From contig CM055265.1 of NCBI GenBank assembly GCA_029237695.1, positions 42,711,331-42,775,330 of the forward strand: 64,000 nt of DNA. Reading direction: 5' to 3'. Source of the stretch: Conchocele bisecta. Its lineage: Eukaryota; Mollusca; Bivalvia; Lucinida; Thyasiridae. Both the position numbers and the translations under genes were made by a program. The number at the start of each line of letters is the position of its first letter. Positions within the stretch are counted from its first letter, which is position 1. Shown in pieces: positions 45,899-56,959 of the stretch. A model generated the notes under the pieces. It was not told where the DNA came from and made no database searches. It saw only the letters and a program-made list of their open reading frames with translations.

Positions 45899-47578
45899 TT
45901 GCCCGTTGAGTCTCAGCTGCTCATCCTGTTTGTCCCCCGATTATGGAATCACCTAATGTATGTCGATATTTCTGTATACAGGATGAGGATAGGCCTCTTT
46001 GTTGTTTTGCAGTCCCAGATGAAGGGTTGTAGATCTTTCACAAGTTTCGAGCTATATATTTGCCTTTCCAGCATACTCCTTCGTTGCGGAGACATTGATC
46101 CGAACCCATGACCGACTAACATACCTAACACAAGAACAAACATTACTGAACCAACCCAACACAAACTATCCATTGTTCACTATAACATTCAAGGCTTCTT
46201 ACATACAAAAGATCTACTTTACTCCGAACTTTCTGACTTTGATATTCTTTGCTTCAGAGAAACATGGCTCACAGACAACACCTCCTCTGCTGACCTTCTC
46301 TATACACACTTCAAAGCTCCATTTCGACAGGATAGGGCGACCGACGCTCATGGCGGTCTATTGGTCTATGTAAAGGAGCAGGTTTATTCTATCAGACGAC
46401 ATGATTTGGAGGTACCAGGGACTGAATGCATATGGATTGAAATTCATCAACAAAATACTCGCACACTGGTTGGTACTTTCTATAGACCTTCTAATGCACC
46501 CGCTGCTGTCATGGCTTTGATTGGAAATTATATTGGTCTAGCATTTGATACTGGTGTTTCTGATATTATATTAACAGGTGATTTGAATCTTGACATGCTA
46601 AAAACTCATTCGGCAACGAAGATCAACAATATCTCACAACAATACAGTCTCACGCAATCAATTACGCAACCAACCCACTTCACAGAGACCAGTTCGTCAC
46701 TTATAGACATTTTTCTCACTTCATCAGATGTCCAGGTTGCATTATCCGGCGTGGGAGAACCGTTTCTAGACCAGCACGTTAGATTTAATTGCCCTATCTT
46801 TCTACTTCTGAACTATGCAAAACCTCGCACTCAAAAATATACACGCAAAATATGGAAATATGAACAGGGTGACTATCATACACTTAGACATTCAGCTGAC
46901 ACATTCAACTGGCAATCCCTAATTCATCCAGACATCGATCGATATGCACACAATATCAACTCTAAGATTTCTCAAATAGCACATGATTCTATTCCTAATA
47001 AGGTTGTTACTGTCAGACCCTCTGATCCTCCTTGTTTTCACAACGAAATTAGGAAAATGATAAGAAAACGCAAACGGTCGTATGACAAAGCAAAAACAAC
47101 AAACAACCCCGATCACTGGAGAATGTATAAGAAACTCAGAAATGATACAATTTCTCTTGTTCGTAATTCCAAGAAGCACCATGAGGATACTGTATCTGCT
47201 GAACTGAACTCTGGCTCTCCACGTAGTTCCAATTGGTGGTTAACTATGAAGACGCTTATCAAACCGGCACGTTCTACTTCTATTCCTCCTCTTAAACACC
47301 GTGATTCTATTTTCTCGGACGGTAATGACAAAGCTAACATGTTCAATACAATTTTCGCCTCCCAAACCCAACTAGCTGATGCCAACAGACATCTTCCAGA
47401 ATTGGACATGGACCCAGACCGACCTAAACTCGATAACATAATAATTACACCACCTGAACTTAAATCTGTACTGGAATCTCTAAAACTCGGAAAAGCAGCA
47501 GGTACCGACGGCATAAATAACAGGATTCTGAAGGAACTTTCTTCACAACTATCCAAGCCTTTATGTGATATTTTTTAA
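45899..47578 (+). pseudogene. ORF2: CR1/L2-type LINE ORF: 2A-like motif and AP endonuclease
   Basis: One plus-strand frame covers 45899-47578, interrupted only by TGA at 46109-46111. Just before it stands LLRCGDIDPNP, and the codon after the stop is proline. The pattern D-I-D-x-N-P-[stop]-P matches a 2A-like NPGP motif in which the glycine codon has become TGA. CR1/L2-like LINEs often carry such a motif ahead of the endonuclease. The endonuclease follows: VHYNIQG, a FRETWL stretch (usual CLSETWL), FYRPSN, LTGDLNLDM, SSSLIDIFLTS and a degenerate DQHVRF where SDH is expected, so the catalytic site is lost. The region before the RT (GKAAGTDGI, about 47505) is typical. The frame ends in a T6 run (47571-47576), and homology continues in the next frame. 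Confidence 0.88.
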
Positions 47579-48605
47579 CAGATCTCTATATCTTGCTCAG
47601 GTACCAACCTTGTGGAAGGAGGCCTCTGTCTGTGCGATTTTCAAAAAAGGTGATCCATCAGACGTATCAAATTATCGACCTATATCTCTTCTTTGCACCA
47701 TGGAAAAGGTAATGGAGAAAATCATACACAAACACATGTTCAACTTTCTCAACACTAACAATTGCATCTCAGCTCTTCAATCTGGGTTTGTGCCGAATGA
47801 CTCTACAGTTAATCAACTTGTCGATCTCTATAATACTTTTGGTAAGGCTCTTGATGATGGTAAAAAGGTTCGTTCCGTTTACTGCGATATTTCAAAAGCA
47901 TTTAATAAAGTATGGCACAGAGGCCTTGTCCTTAAATTACAGGTGACAGGAATTACAGGTTCTTTGCTCAGTTGGCTTACTAACTACCTACAAGGGCGTA
48001 AACAACGTGTTGTACTACCCGGTTATACTTCTGATCTTCCTGATATATATGCTGGTGTTCCTCAAGGCTCTATTCTGGGACCACTGCTCTTCTTGGTATA
48101 CATACATGACATTGTAAACAACATTACTTCTACTATCAAATTGTTTGCTGACAATACTTCTCTCTATGTTGTTGTGGATGACCCTAATCAGGCAGCCGAT
48201 TGTCTTAATACTGACCTTGAAAGGATACAACAATGGGCCAACAAATGGATGGTGACCTTCAATCCCTCTAAGACCGAATCTCTTCTTATCTCTCCGAAAA
48301 CTAACACTCCTCAGCACCCTCCATTGCTCATGAATCATTCGGTCATCCAAGAAGTTCAACATCATAAACACCTCGGTCTTTCTCTATCAAGCAATGGAAC
48401 ATGGCACTCTCACTTTGAACTTACAAATTCCAAAGCATGGACAAGAATCAATATGATGAAGAAGTTGAAATTTCGCCTCAACAGAAAAACTCTTCAAACA
48501 ATGTACACCTCTTTCATTCGCCCTTTCTTGGAGTATGGGATAACTGCACAAGGTACGAAGAACAAGATTTGGAAAAAATACGAATCGAAGCAGCTCGTAT
48601 TGTAA
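47565..48605 (+). pseudogene. ORF2: CR1/L2-type LINE reverse transcriptase with FADN active site
   Basis: The RT continues here after the T-run frameshift. Motifs are FKKGDPSDVSNYRPISLL, QSGFVPNDSTVNQL, motif A CDISKAFNKVWH (family CDxSKAFDKVWH), motif B PQGSILGPLLF, and the catalytic box FADN (48144-48155) instead of FADD. The second catalytic aspartate is therefore asparagine. The thumb region continues to FLEYGI, where the frame is lost near 48540. No RNase H follows, consistent with CR1/L2 rather than I. Confidence 0.9.
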
Positions 48606-48760
48606 CTGGAGCCACTAAACTTGTATCATTTGAATCTCTATATCACGAAACAGGTTGGGAAACTTTAAAATCCAGACGAAAGAAACACAAACTTGTACTC
48701 TTCTATGAAATGTATAACCGTATGATGCCAGGCAATACATTTATCGTTATGTGCTGTGTT
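48530..48760 (+). pseudogene. ORF2: CR1/L2-type LINE ORF2 C-terminal fragment, 3' truncated
   Basis: After the frame change near 48540 the homology continues with VWDNCTRYEEQDLEKIRIEAARIVTG (about 48541-48620), in the frame ending at 48790, then LYHETGWETLKSRRKKHKL. Similarity to LINE C-termini fades after YEMYNRMMPG (about 48730). The normal end and 3' UTR are missing, so the 3' part was lost after insertion or replaced by other sequence. Confidence 0.85.
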
Positions 48761-48789
48761 TCTTTAGAAATGTATGTATGTGTCCACTA

Positions 48790-49405
48790 AATGCATTTCT
48801 TTGATCATATATCGGTTGTACAGTTCTGCTGTACCACAATACATGTGCACATTCATTTCTCTACGAAATCATATATCACCACCCATGTTTATATGATCAT
48901 GTAGCATGTTTCATTGTTCATGAAAAAGTTCAGTTCATATTACCAGGGGCATGTTTATTTGTACATGAAATTAAATCCTATGATGACACCTTATTGATTC
49001 TATCATATAAGCAGTGCCTTTGTCTGTTGAATACAGGCAATGCATATTTGTGTTGGAGACCGTGCCATACAGTTTGGCCCTGCAGCATGTATCGTCTCGG
49101 TGAAAAGGTGTCATCTTGCCAAACAGTATGTCTTTCAGTCCCAAAGAACGTGTAATGCTATAATAAACAAGAAATGCGTCTGTTGAACGCGGATGCCACC
49201 TGCAGCATATTTGAGAAACTGTGACAAAGTGGTTAAGTCATTTAAGTAACCTGGTGAAGGTCAAAAGGCGAAGGTCATATAAATTAATAAAAGGCAGGTG
49301 TGGCACACATACCAATGAATGAAGTGTTGAAGTATTGAAGCGATTAAGCAACTTATGTAGATGCTATGGCCAGTTTGAGAAACTGTGACAAAGTGGTTAA
49401 CCGAA
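48790..49405. other. Unassigned noncoding stretch with direct repeat
   Basis: GAGAAACTGTGACAAAGTGG occurs at 49211 and 49376. No gene. Confidence 0.5.
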
Positions 49406-49409
49406 AAGT

Positions 49410-49482
49410 GTGACGGACGGACGGACGGACGGACGGACGGACGTCCGTCCGGACGGACGGACGGACGGACGGACGGACGGAC
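49410..49482. repeat. (ACGG)n microsatellite with strand switch
   Basis: GGACGGACGG repeats run to an ACGTCCGTCC inversion point (about 49440-49450) and resume as GGACGG, so the array can form a long hairpin. Confidence 0.9.
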
Positions 49483-49489
49483 TCACTGG

Positions 49490-50220
49490 AAGGTACTTGT
49501 GCATATTTTGCCTTACGGGGTGTGGGTTGTACAAATGGTACTTGTGTGTAGCACCTTATCTGTCCATTACTGTGGAATGCATATAACCATAGAATTGTGG
49601 GGGACATCTACCAAATCAATATTTTTCAAATACAGTACGTCTGTACAGTATGCTCAAGGTCAATGGGTTTAGTACTAAATCACATATATTACCTGTACAA
49701 GTACATGTACATGTTCAAGTACATGTACACATGGGGAGAACATCCCAAAATCAGAACTGAATATTTACAATAAAGCTATATATTCAGCCCTGAAATCAGA
49801 ATAATCCTGATTTGGTGCCAGGTCCTCGCCACACCAGAATCATTTGACACCCTACCAAAAGCAGCAGGATCAGTAATAATGTTACTACTTTTATAATGGG
49901 CAATAACCCAATTCAACTCCCAGGTAAAAAGAGCCAAAGATAAAAACGTACCCGAGGTCCAAACCAGGCATATCGTGATTCCTATAAGGAGGAACCGTTA
50001 CCCCTACCGTTAATTTACGCCATCACGTTCGCCCGACCAACCACCCAGATGTTACAAATGCATATATGAAATATCAAGATATTCTTGACTGTAGAGTTTG
50101 GTATGCAGACACAGACACAAACACCGATGTGGCGACAATAGCTCTTTGTTATCTTCAACAAGCACATGATACATAGTTAGGTTTTAATGGTGTTTAACGG
50201 CCTATCAATAGCTACTGTCA
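49490..50220. repeat. SINE-like relic and flanking noncoding DNA
   Basis: About 49800-49995 resembles the better copy at 54.4-54.6 kb (CACACCAGAATCATTTGACA, ATCAGTAATAATGTTACTAC, CAAACCAGGCATATCGTGA). On minus it would have a B-box-like GGTTTGGACC. No gene elsewhere. Confidence 0.5.
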
Positions 50221-50224
50221 TTTA

Positions 50225-50565
50225 ATGCCGGGTCATCGCCCGCCCATTTATTATCCCGGGGTTATCATTTTATCAAATTTGAAAGAGCACTGACTAGTTC
50301 ATTCCTGCCAAGTTTCGTCGAAATCCGTCTAGCGATCTGTAGAAAGATTTTTTCTTAAGAATTTGACCTACTTTTCTATGGTGGCCATCTTGAATATGCG
50401 ACAACGTCCATTTAAACAAATCTGAAAAGGACCAACACATATACCATCCCCGTGAAGTTTGGTCAACATTTGAAGAAGTTGTAGAAGTGTTGACGGACGA
50501 CAGACGGACGAAAAACGGATAACAATAGCTCACTTGAGCCTTTGGCTCAGGTTAGCTAAAAATAT
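50225..50565. repeat. Repeat unit ending in a GCTCACTTGAGCC hairpin
   Basis: The GCCAAGTTTCGTCGAAATCC and GTGAAGTTTGGTCAACATTT segments are followed by GTTGACGGACGACAGACGG. The repeat ends with ATAGCTCACTTGAGCCTTTG and GGCTCAGGTTAGCTA, an imperfect 15-bp stem. From memory, such ends are frequent in bivalve genomes. Confidence 0.65.
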
Positions 50566-51980
50566 ATTCAACCGAAATGAGAATAGCCCGATCTGAAGCC
50601 AGGTGATCATCACGCAAAAGCCGCATCCCCTAAATGTAATACAATTAGCACTAATCGGAATTCTGATATCATGCTCCAAAACGGCTACCCACAATATACA
50701 TAGTTATACTCTAGTTGGAAATAACGAGTACAACAAAGTGTATGTGCTTAAACTTTTATTGAAAACTCTGAATAAAATGGATATGGTACAGAACCATTAT
50801 TATATACATTTGTAGGCAAGTCGATGATCAATAAAATCAATAGTTGCTAGAATTTCGTCAAATAAAATAAATTGGGGAGGGTGACATTTTTGTTATTAAT
50901 GAAAAACTACTTACATTTAAATATTTCTGAAATGTAACGCGTTTAATGGCCAGAAGTTTGTAGGCAGCAAAATGTAGAACAGACAGTAGGTACGTATATC
51001 TAAGTACTGGGTTGTTGTTGTTCTTGTACGACGTGTCAGCGCTTGCTTTCTGCAATCATGATATTCTAAACTAACTGCAAGTTTGTCTATTACCATATCT
51101 GTAAATATGGGTTGGTAATTGACTAATTTGTCAGCTGCACTGAAAAACACTCCCTACTGTAAAAACTACATTTTGTTGATACCCGATAAAGCGTGAATTG
51201 CAAAAATACTCATACAAGTTAGGCAATACCATTTGAGCCAGTTTCTCTCTGAGACTTACCTTGTAGCATTGCTATATTTTGACGCTAATTACTTAGAAAC
51301 AGTACGATATTTTCCATAAATGTAATCAAAAATTGTAGAGCACATGCGGAATTTAATTCTGCATAAATTCTGCTAGTGTTTATCAAATGTTGACAAGATT
51401 TCCGGAACATATGTTCCTAAACCAATATATGTAACATATGTCAATGCTCTAAGGTAAGTCTCAGCAACTGGCTCATTTGATATCAATCCCTAGAAATGTG
51501 GCCAGTCGGCACACGAATGCCCCTGCTGGCAGCCAAAGAAAACAAGGCATATTTGATTACAATTCATTTACCCGAGTGTTAATGTTTTGAACGCACCTTC
51601 AGCCTGGGCTTAGCGGGGGCGGGACGAATGTGAATTTGTCACATGGTGGCAGAGGACCATTGGAGCAATGCGTGTGTGAAATGTGAAGCAGATCCGAGCA
51701 AGAAAACAGAAATTATCAGCCATTTATACGAGCGTTAAGGTTTTGGGACGTACGGACGGACGTAGATGGGCCAGACAGCGAAGATGCAGAAATGTGAAGC
51801 TGTCACCAAGGCAAGAAACATTAATGATAATTTGAAAATATATAGCATTATTTCTTCCTCTTGTTGTAATAAACAGGTATACTAATTTAGGTAGAGATGT
51901 GCAAAGTAGAAATTATATAGAATTGGATACAAAAATGTGGAAAATAATTAACAAGTTTAAAAGGTTATATTTTTGATATT
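50566..51980. other. Unassigned noncoding stretch
   Basis: No gene is supported. A GACGTACGGACGGACG fragment sits at about 51747-51762. Confidence 0.45.
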
Positions 51981-51984
51981 TGTT

Positions 51985-52490
51985 CGGCATAAAAACACCA
52001 AAGTGCACATCTTCAATATGTGTAGAAGACGTGTTTATAGTTTTAGATCGATCGACTGGACGGTTTCAGATGAGTTGTGTACACAAACTATGTACCCTAC
52101 ATAGAATTGAATACCAAAATGTAGAAAAAATGGCTAAGTTTAAAAAGGTGATATTTTTGTTAAAAAAATAATTTGTCGGCATAAAACACCAAGGTGTACA
52201 TCTTTAATATGTGTAGAAGACGTGTGTATAGTTTCAGATCGATCGACTCAACGGTTTTGGAGGAATTTTGTACACAAACTCTGTATCCTATATATAATTG
52301 TATACAAACAATGTAGACAAAATGGCTAAGTTAAAAAGTTGATATTTTTCTTAAAAAATATTCTTTCGGCATAAAATTACCAAGGTGCACATCTTCAATA
52401 TGTGTAGAAGACGCGTGCATAGTTTCAGATCGATTGACTGAACGGTTTCGGAGGAGTTGTGTACACAAACTATGCATTTTTTCTGTCCGT
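51985..52490. repeat. ~192-bp tandem repeat, three units
   Basis: Units begin GGCATAAAA(a/-)CACCAAAGTGCAC at about 51987, 52179 and 52370. They share ATATGTGTAGAAGACG, TTTCAGATCGAT and GTACACAAACT. The third unit is truncated near 52490. Minus-strand open frames here are shadows. Confidence 0.9.
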
Positions 52491-52556
52491 CGCCCGCCCG
52501 CCCCGCGGTAAAACAAGTAAACATAATGTTTTGCATGTATGAGTTACTGCAACTTG

Positions 52557-52963
52557 TCAATCATTCTGAATACCTTCTTTTTCAGAACATCCTTCCTTCT
52601 TTCTCCTGTGAATCAAGCCAGCATTGATTTTGCTTTTAGCAATGGCTTTTGTGCAGGCGCTTGGTTTAGGCCGAGTCTTTGAATCAAAATATATTTTAAA
52701 AAGTACATGTATTTCCTCATCCTCTTCAGTACTCCAAGGTATTTGATTGAACTTCTGAGGCTTCTTCCGCAGTCTGGAATCTGTAGACCTTGAGTCCTCC
52801 TTTTCCTCAAAGAAGTTCTCTGCTTCAAACAACATTTCTGTATACGTGTCAGGGTTTGTCGAGTTGTCGTCGTCATCTGACGCAGTTTGAACTTGCTGTA
52901 CGTACTCTCGGGCTAAATCCTGTTGATTGTCACCTTCCTTATGGTCACCGGACAGCACAATAT
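52557..52963 (-). pseudogene. Terminal exon of a spliced gene: acidic linker and Myb/SANT-like domain
   Basis: The minus-strand exon begins right after an acceptor (TTCTTGTTTTCAG, AG at 52964-52965) and stops at 52557-52559. It encodes about 135 residues: an acidic stretch (SDDDDN, FFEEKEDS), then IPWSTEEDEEIHVLF..F, P..S.CTKAI and H/R-rich residues to the end. A W-S/T-x-E-E start with a P.K..C element is seen, as I recall, at the C-terminus of an uncharacterised protein family common in aquatic invertebrates, where it resembles a Myb/SANT helix bundle. The first two bases complete a codon left by the exon at 53744-53856, so the phases agree. This exon itself is intact; the gene as a whole appears broken upstream. 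Confidence 0.6.
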
Positions 52964-53074
52964 CTGAAAACAAGAACTGGCATTGTTAAACGAAGCTAAT
53001 CCCCTCGCTGGCAGCCTTGATAAAAACAAAATCCAAATCCTCAGTGACCTTGGGCGGTCGGACTTGGGTCGTAT

Positions 53075-53265
53075 GCAAAACAAAGTACCATCCCGAGACA
53101 CATTGTGGCCAACTATTATCAAAAACGGTGAAGCGGTTCATGAGTTATTGAAAAAGGAAAAGTGTTACTAATGTACGTTCGTACATAACTACGTACGCAC
53201 GTACGTATGTACATGAACGAATGCTATAATATCCCCTCTTGCCTATAGCGAGGGGATAATAACAA
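53075..53265. repeat. Interspersed repeat, copy 2 (see 12.35 kb)
   Basis: Matches 12350-12532 over GAGACACATTGTGGCCAACT, CGGTGAAGCGGTTCATGAG and AAAAGTGTTACTAATG. A (CGTA)n run follows in place of (GCAC)n, then CGAGGGGATAATAA. It lies inside the first intron (counted from the 3' end) of the broken gene. Confidence 0.75.
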
Positions 53266-53269
53266 AGCA

Positions 53270-53740
53270 TACATGTAACACAATGAATGATAACAACTGG
53301 CACAAATGGGCCTCAGGCATGTATCGCTCTTAACCGAGATCTTAAACTGTGTCCATATAACAAAATATAGGTAAATTCAATCATGTGGAATGGGTAATGA
53401 AAACCAGATACAGGCCAAAAGCAATCACATGGAAAAAAGAAACATTTCATGCGAAGCAATTTGAAGCTAGTAATAAAATAATGACCTTTTGTTCATCTTT
53501 GATGACCTAATTATGCAATTAGAACAAAAAGCATACCAGCGTGTTATACTGGTGATTTTTTGGCATATAGACATATCACTTTCACCAATCAAAAAAATAA
53601 CACGATCACTTCCAGCAAAAAAATATTTGATATTCACCCACGGTCTCCACTAAGTTTTGACGCAGTCACCACTTTACAAGACCAGAAAGAGCATCAAACG
53701 TGACCTATATTGCAAAGAGGCCATCTGTAAATCTGTAAGG
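53270..53740. other. Intron-like noncoding stretch
   Basis: Lies between the last two exons of the broken minus-strand gene; no other feature was recognised. Confidence 0.45.
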
Positions 53741-53743
53741 TAC

Positions 53744-53856
53744 CATTGAGCTGGATCTCATCCAATCGATTGTTCTGGAAGTCAGCAATACACCCCTGAT
53801 CTTGTAGAATCAAGATTTTGGCTATCTGGGTTCTTTCCAAAACGTCGCTCGTGCAC
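53744..53856 (-). pseudogene. Internal exon of the same spliced gene
   Basis: A 113-bp minus-strand exon with consensus sites: acceptor TTATTTTTGCAG before 53856 and donor G|GTACC after 53744. It needs one base from a preceding exon and leaves one base, which with the first two bases of the next exon makes a GAT codon in the right frame. It encodes 37 residues including ERTQIAKILILQDQG and NNRLDEIQLN, fitting the 'T.Q.AK.L...e.G' and 'LDEI' segments of the same invertebrate family. There are no internal stops. It is too short to be listed as a free-standing reading frame, so splicing logic is the main evidence. Confidence 0.6.
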
Positions 53857-54389
53857 CTGCAAAAATAATTGTCAGTTCCGGTCGTTATTTAATTCTGTAA
53901 ATGTCTCTGTACATTAAAGAATATTTATGAAAATAAATGTAGGTCCTTGCATTCTTAGGCTCTTTGTGTTTCTTTCGGGAATATTGCTTTCTATTGTACG
54001 ACAAAGGTTATTCGTCCAAGTAAGATATACTTGGCAGTTGATACCATGAGAAATGTAACTGTTTACTTTGCTTATATGTGTGCACTTGTGTATTTGTTGC
54101 TAGAAAGTCTAGCACATTCAGCCAAGAACAGTTAACTTAATACAATATCCCAGATCTGGTGTGAGGCATTAAAAATGACACAACAACAAAACTTAACTCC
54201 ATCCACTTTTAGTTGCTGTCTATGACAAGCAGGTGTTGCTGTATAATTAGTTACTAAATTATATCTGACAGAAGCAGTGGCATGTTTTACCTGTGAAAAT
54301 GTAAATGTTAATTACAGTTATTTTTTATGAATTAATAACTTGCATGCCATGTAGGACAGGGATGTTTGTGGACTGGTTATTCTGTGATA

Positions 54390-54615
54390 AATAATTGATT
54401 TGATTTAATGATGTTTAACAGCCTGTCAATAGCCAGGTCTTCATCACACCAGTCATTTAGCCCCACTCCTCAAAAGTAATAGGATTAGTAATAATCTTAT
54501 TACTTTTATACTTGGTATATTACAACCGGATTCAACTCTAACATACCAGAAAGCCAACAATGTACATGAGGGTCAAACCAGGGACTACTCCCACATGCCA
54601 CCCGCTCTGTGATAA
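54390..54615 (-). mobile_element. tRNA-SINE-like relic (minus strand)
   Basis: On minus: GGGTGGCATGTGGGAGTAGT, then a B-box-like GGTTTGACCC. The body includes an ATTACTTTTGAGGAGTGGGG segment, and the tail is GTTAAACATCATTAAATC. A diverged relative is at 49800-49995. It lies in the ~1.0-kb intron between exons of the broken gene. The A box is not convincing. Confidence 0.5.
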
Positions 54616-54882
54616 ATCATGAAGGCACCATTTAATTGCAATGTTATATACCATACACAAAAACTGTACAAAACAAGCCAATCGCCAGGGAGTGTTTCAC
54701 CCACTACTGCAGCTGTCGGAATAAAAAATAAAAGCCATCAGAGAGTGGCGAAAACTTTAATGCAAATATATAGGACGTACAGACGCACATCAAAAGAGGT
54801 GACTATATCACAACGACAACAAGCGTCCGTGATAAAAATAACAAAAGGCCATAGAGATTTGCTCAATAATAATTGCTGGTAC

Positions 54883-55005
54883 CTGTGTCATTGTCGCCAT
54901 GTACTTTCGAAGTGATGTACTGGTGGTCATGTCAGGGGCCGCCAAGTCTGCTCTTCTCTTGCACATGCCTTGGCAAGAGCATCATATGCCCGCACAACGC
55001 CATTC
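54883..55005 (-). pseudogene. Upstream exon with LRK-x-MAT box, frameshifted
   Basis: Minus strand, with acceptor CTTCTTTTTCAG before 55005 and donor CAG|GTACC after 54883. The 3' half encodes TSTSLRKYMATMTQ, resembling the 'T.LRK..AT..Q' box of the same family and, more distantly, the second arginine box of tyrosine recombinases. The 5' half (VVRAYDALAKACARE) is in another frame, so a small indel near 54940 breaks it. The segment expected next (a LGHD..H...YR-type box) is not visible between 53857 and 54882, and the exon phases (0 versus 1-base need) do not join. An exon is therefore missing or unrecognised. Confidence 0.5.
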
Positions 55006-55369
55006 CTGAAAAAGAAGTGTATGGCTGTACAGTTAAAACTAATTACCGCTGATTGTACACAGTTTTAGAGTTATGCTACGAAAACGTAAAAAGAGCAAAG
55101 ATAAACAAAGGAGATAGTTCGAAAATTAGAGATGAGAAGGTTGTTCTACTTGTGTGCGACACGTTGTTGACCAGATATCCCACAGTACCCCCCGGTGTTC
55201 ATAGAACATGGATGCCCGACCTGCAACTTTTCAATACGAGAATGGCCACGGGCAGCATGTCGCGCCCGCCGAGGAATAGAATGGATAATAATATGTATGA
55301 TGTTATGGTGTTTTATGACTCAGTGACTTGTAAATTAAGACATCTACAGCTGAGAATACACATGGGGAG

Positions 55370-55970
55370 AATACTCAAATTCAGCAGTTGAATTTACAAT
55401 ATCCAGATTTGTTGCCAGGTGATCTTACCACAACAAAATATGTGTACCAACTTTGATCATGATTCATCAAGTAGAACTCAAATTATTGCGTGGACAAGGA
55501 TACAGAGAGTGAAAATTAAAAACAGCTGTCAAAGGAAGAAAAGTCATCGGACATTTTAAAAAATCAAAAGACTTCTTCGTCTTGTCGTAATAAACATGGT
55601 ATACCAAATTTGGTTACGATCCGTCAAGTAGAAGTTATTGCGTGGACAAGGGTACAGAGTGCGATAATTAAAAATGCCCAGCAAGGGGACATACCTGTAA
55701 GTCATTAAAAATTTGTGAAAATCAATAGGCTTCTACGTATTGCAATGATAAACATGTATACCAAATTTAGTTATGAGCCGCCAAGAAGAACTTAAGTTAT
55801 TGTGTACAGAGTGCGACAAATAAAAAATGGCCGCCAAGGGGAGGTAAATCATTGATGCTTTTTGTAAATCAACAGGCTTCTTCATCTTGTCGTGATAAAC
55901 ATGTATACGGAATTTGGTAATGATATGTCAAGTAGAACTCTAGTTATTGTGTGGACAAGCTGTAAAACCA
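55370..55970. repeat. ~160-bp tandem repeat, four units
   Basis: Units contain TATACCAAATTTGGTTACGA-like text, GTCAAGTAGAA, TTATTG(c/t)GTGGACAAG and ACTTCTTCGTCTTGTCGTAA. Copies start near 55440, 55600, 55757 and 55899. Minor length changes. No coding role. Confidence 0.85.
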
Positions 55971-55974
55971 GCCC

Positions 55975-56310
55975 GTATAAGGTGAATACATAATATGTCC
56001 CGTTTTTTAGCCATACAAACATTGGCCAACTACAGGGCGATTCCAAATAATCTTCTGGTACTAAGTTTTCACCTGATAACACTGAACAAATATGTGTGGA
56101 CTAGACCGATCAGCATCTTGTCTAAATGCAGCAACAATTTTGAGGGATTTTTTTTAGGAAAAATTATGAAAATGACCAGCCCGGTGAAAGCAGTTAGCAC
56201 CTACATTTTACCTGGGTATAGTTTATGCTGACAAAATATCCAGTTGTGATAATGGCCTACTTCACCTGCTTGGTCATTCAGCTCAATGGAGTAGATTACC
56301 TTGACGCTCT
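55975..56310. other. Unassigned noncoding stretch
   Basis: No gene or repeat was identified. Confidence 0.4.
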
Positions 56311-56319
56311 TCGATCACA

Positions 56320-56505
56320 GCATTGTGACTTCCATCTGACTCGAGAGTATGACCTTTTTCCCAGAGATCATGAATTTCGCCTGCCTCGATATTGCGACCT
56401 CCTGACCCGATATTTTGACATACACCTGCCTCGATATTGTCACCCCCGCCGGCCCCGAGATTGTGACCTCCTGCCTCGTGATCGTGACCTCTGCATGCGC
56501 AGAGA
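56320..56505. repeat. Degenerate ~18-bp minisatellite
   Basis: CTGCCTCGATATTGTGAC-like units repeat about nine times. They produce a spurious open frame rich in PRYCDL/PRDCDL-like phrases because the period is a multiple of three. Confidence 0.85.
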
Positions 56506-56840
56506 CAATGTTATATACATTTAGTTACATAAACAGCTCTAGCTGTAGATTGTATGTATTCCCAGATATCATGAACTAGACAAATGCCCATTTCAATACA
56601 TATATCATGTACAGGTAGATGGTACAGTTTAATGTCACAGATTTATGCTGACCTGTGTATATCTGGAATAATCAACCATGTGATAGTTTTACCATTAAAA
56701 ACAATAGTAATTCCCAGGCAGTGGCGATTCATGTCATAAGTGCAATTTCTGACGCGTTAGAATTATAATCGTAACATGTTACTTTTGAGAAGTAACAAGT
56801 TAGAAATGTATGAACTATATTATAATAAATACACACATTA

Positions 56841-56957
56841 CTAGTGTAGTAGTACGGCCATAGTACAATAATCGAACATGTGTACTGCCTGGGTTCGATC
56901 CCAGCCGCCGCCAAGATATTTTTCACTTTATAACACATTCCCCTCCTACTACACTAG
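56841..56957. mobile_element. 117-bp inverted-repeat element containing a perfect Pol III B box
   Basis: Ends CTAGTGTAGTAG (56841-56852) and CTACTACACTAG (56946-56957) are exact inverse copies. Inside is GGGTTCGATCCC (about 56892), a canonical B box, with a weak A-box-like TAGTGTAGTAGTACGG upstream. The wider flanks (56735-57065) repeat 'ATAAGTGC(a/c)ATTTCT' on both sides. It is either a tRNA-derived SINE inserted in a TIR element or a MITE that gained a B box. Confidence 0.6.
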
Positions 56958-56959
56958 CA

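Noticed and set aside
55053..55391. 112-codon plus-strand frame as a host gene
   Set aside because: It has no domain and ends within a repeat, and codon composition is unremarkable; coincidental opening is more likely.
56225..56524. 99-codon plus frame with PRYCDL-like repeats
   Set aside because: The 18-bp minisatellite gives an apparent protein repeat because its period is a multiple of three.
56880..56935. Functional tRNA gene around GGGTTCGATCCC
   Set aside because: No consistent acceptor, D-arm and anticodon stem could be drawn; it sits inside an inverted-repeat element.
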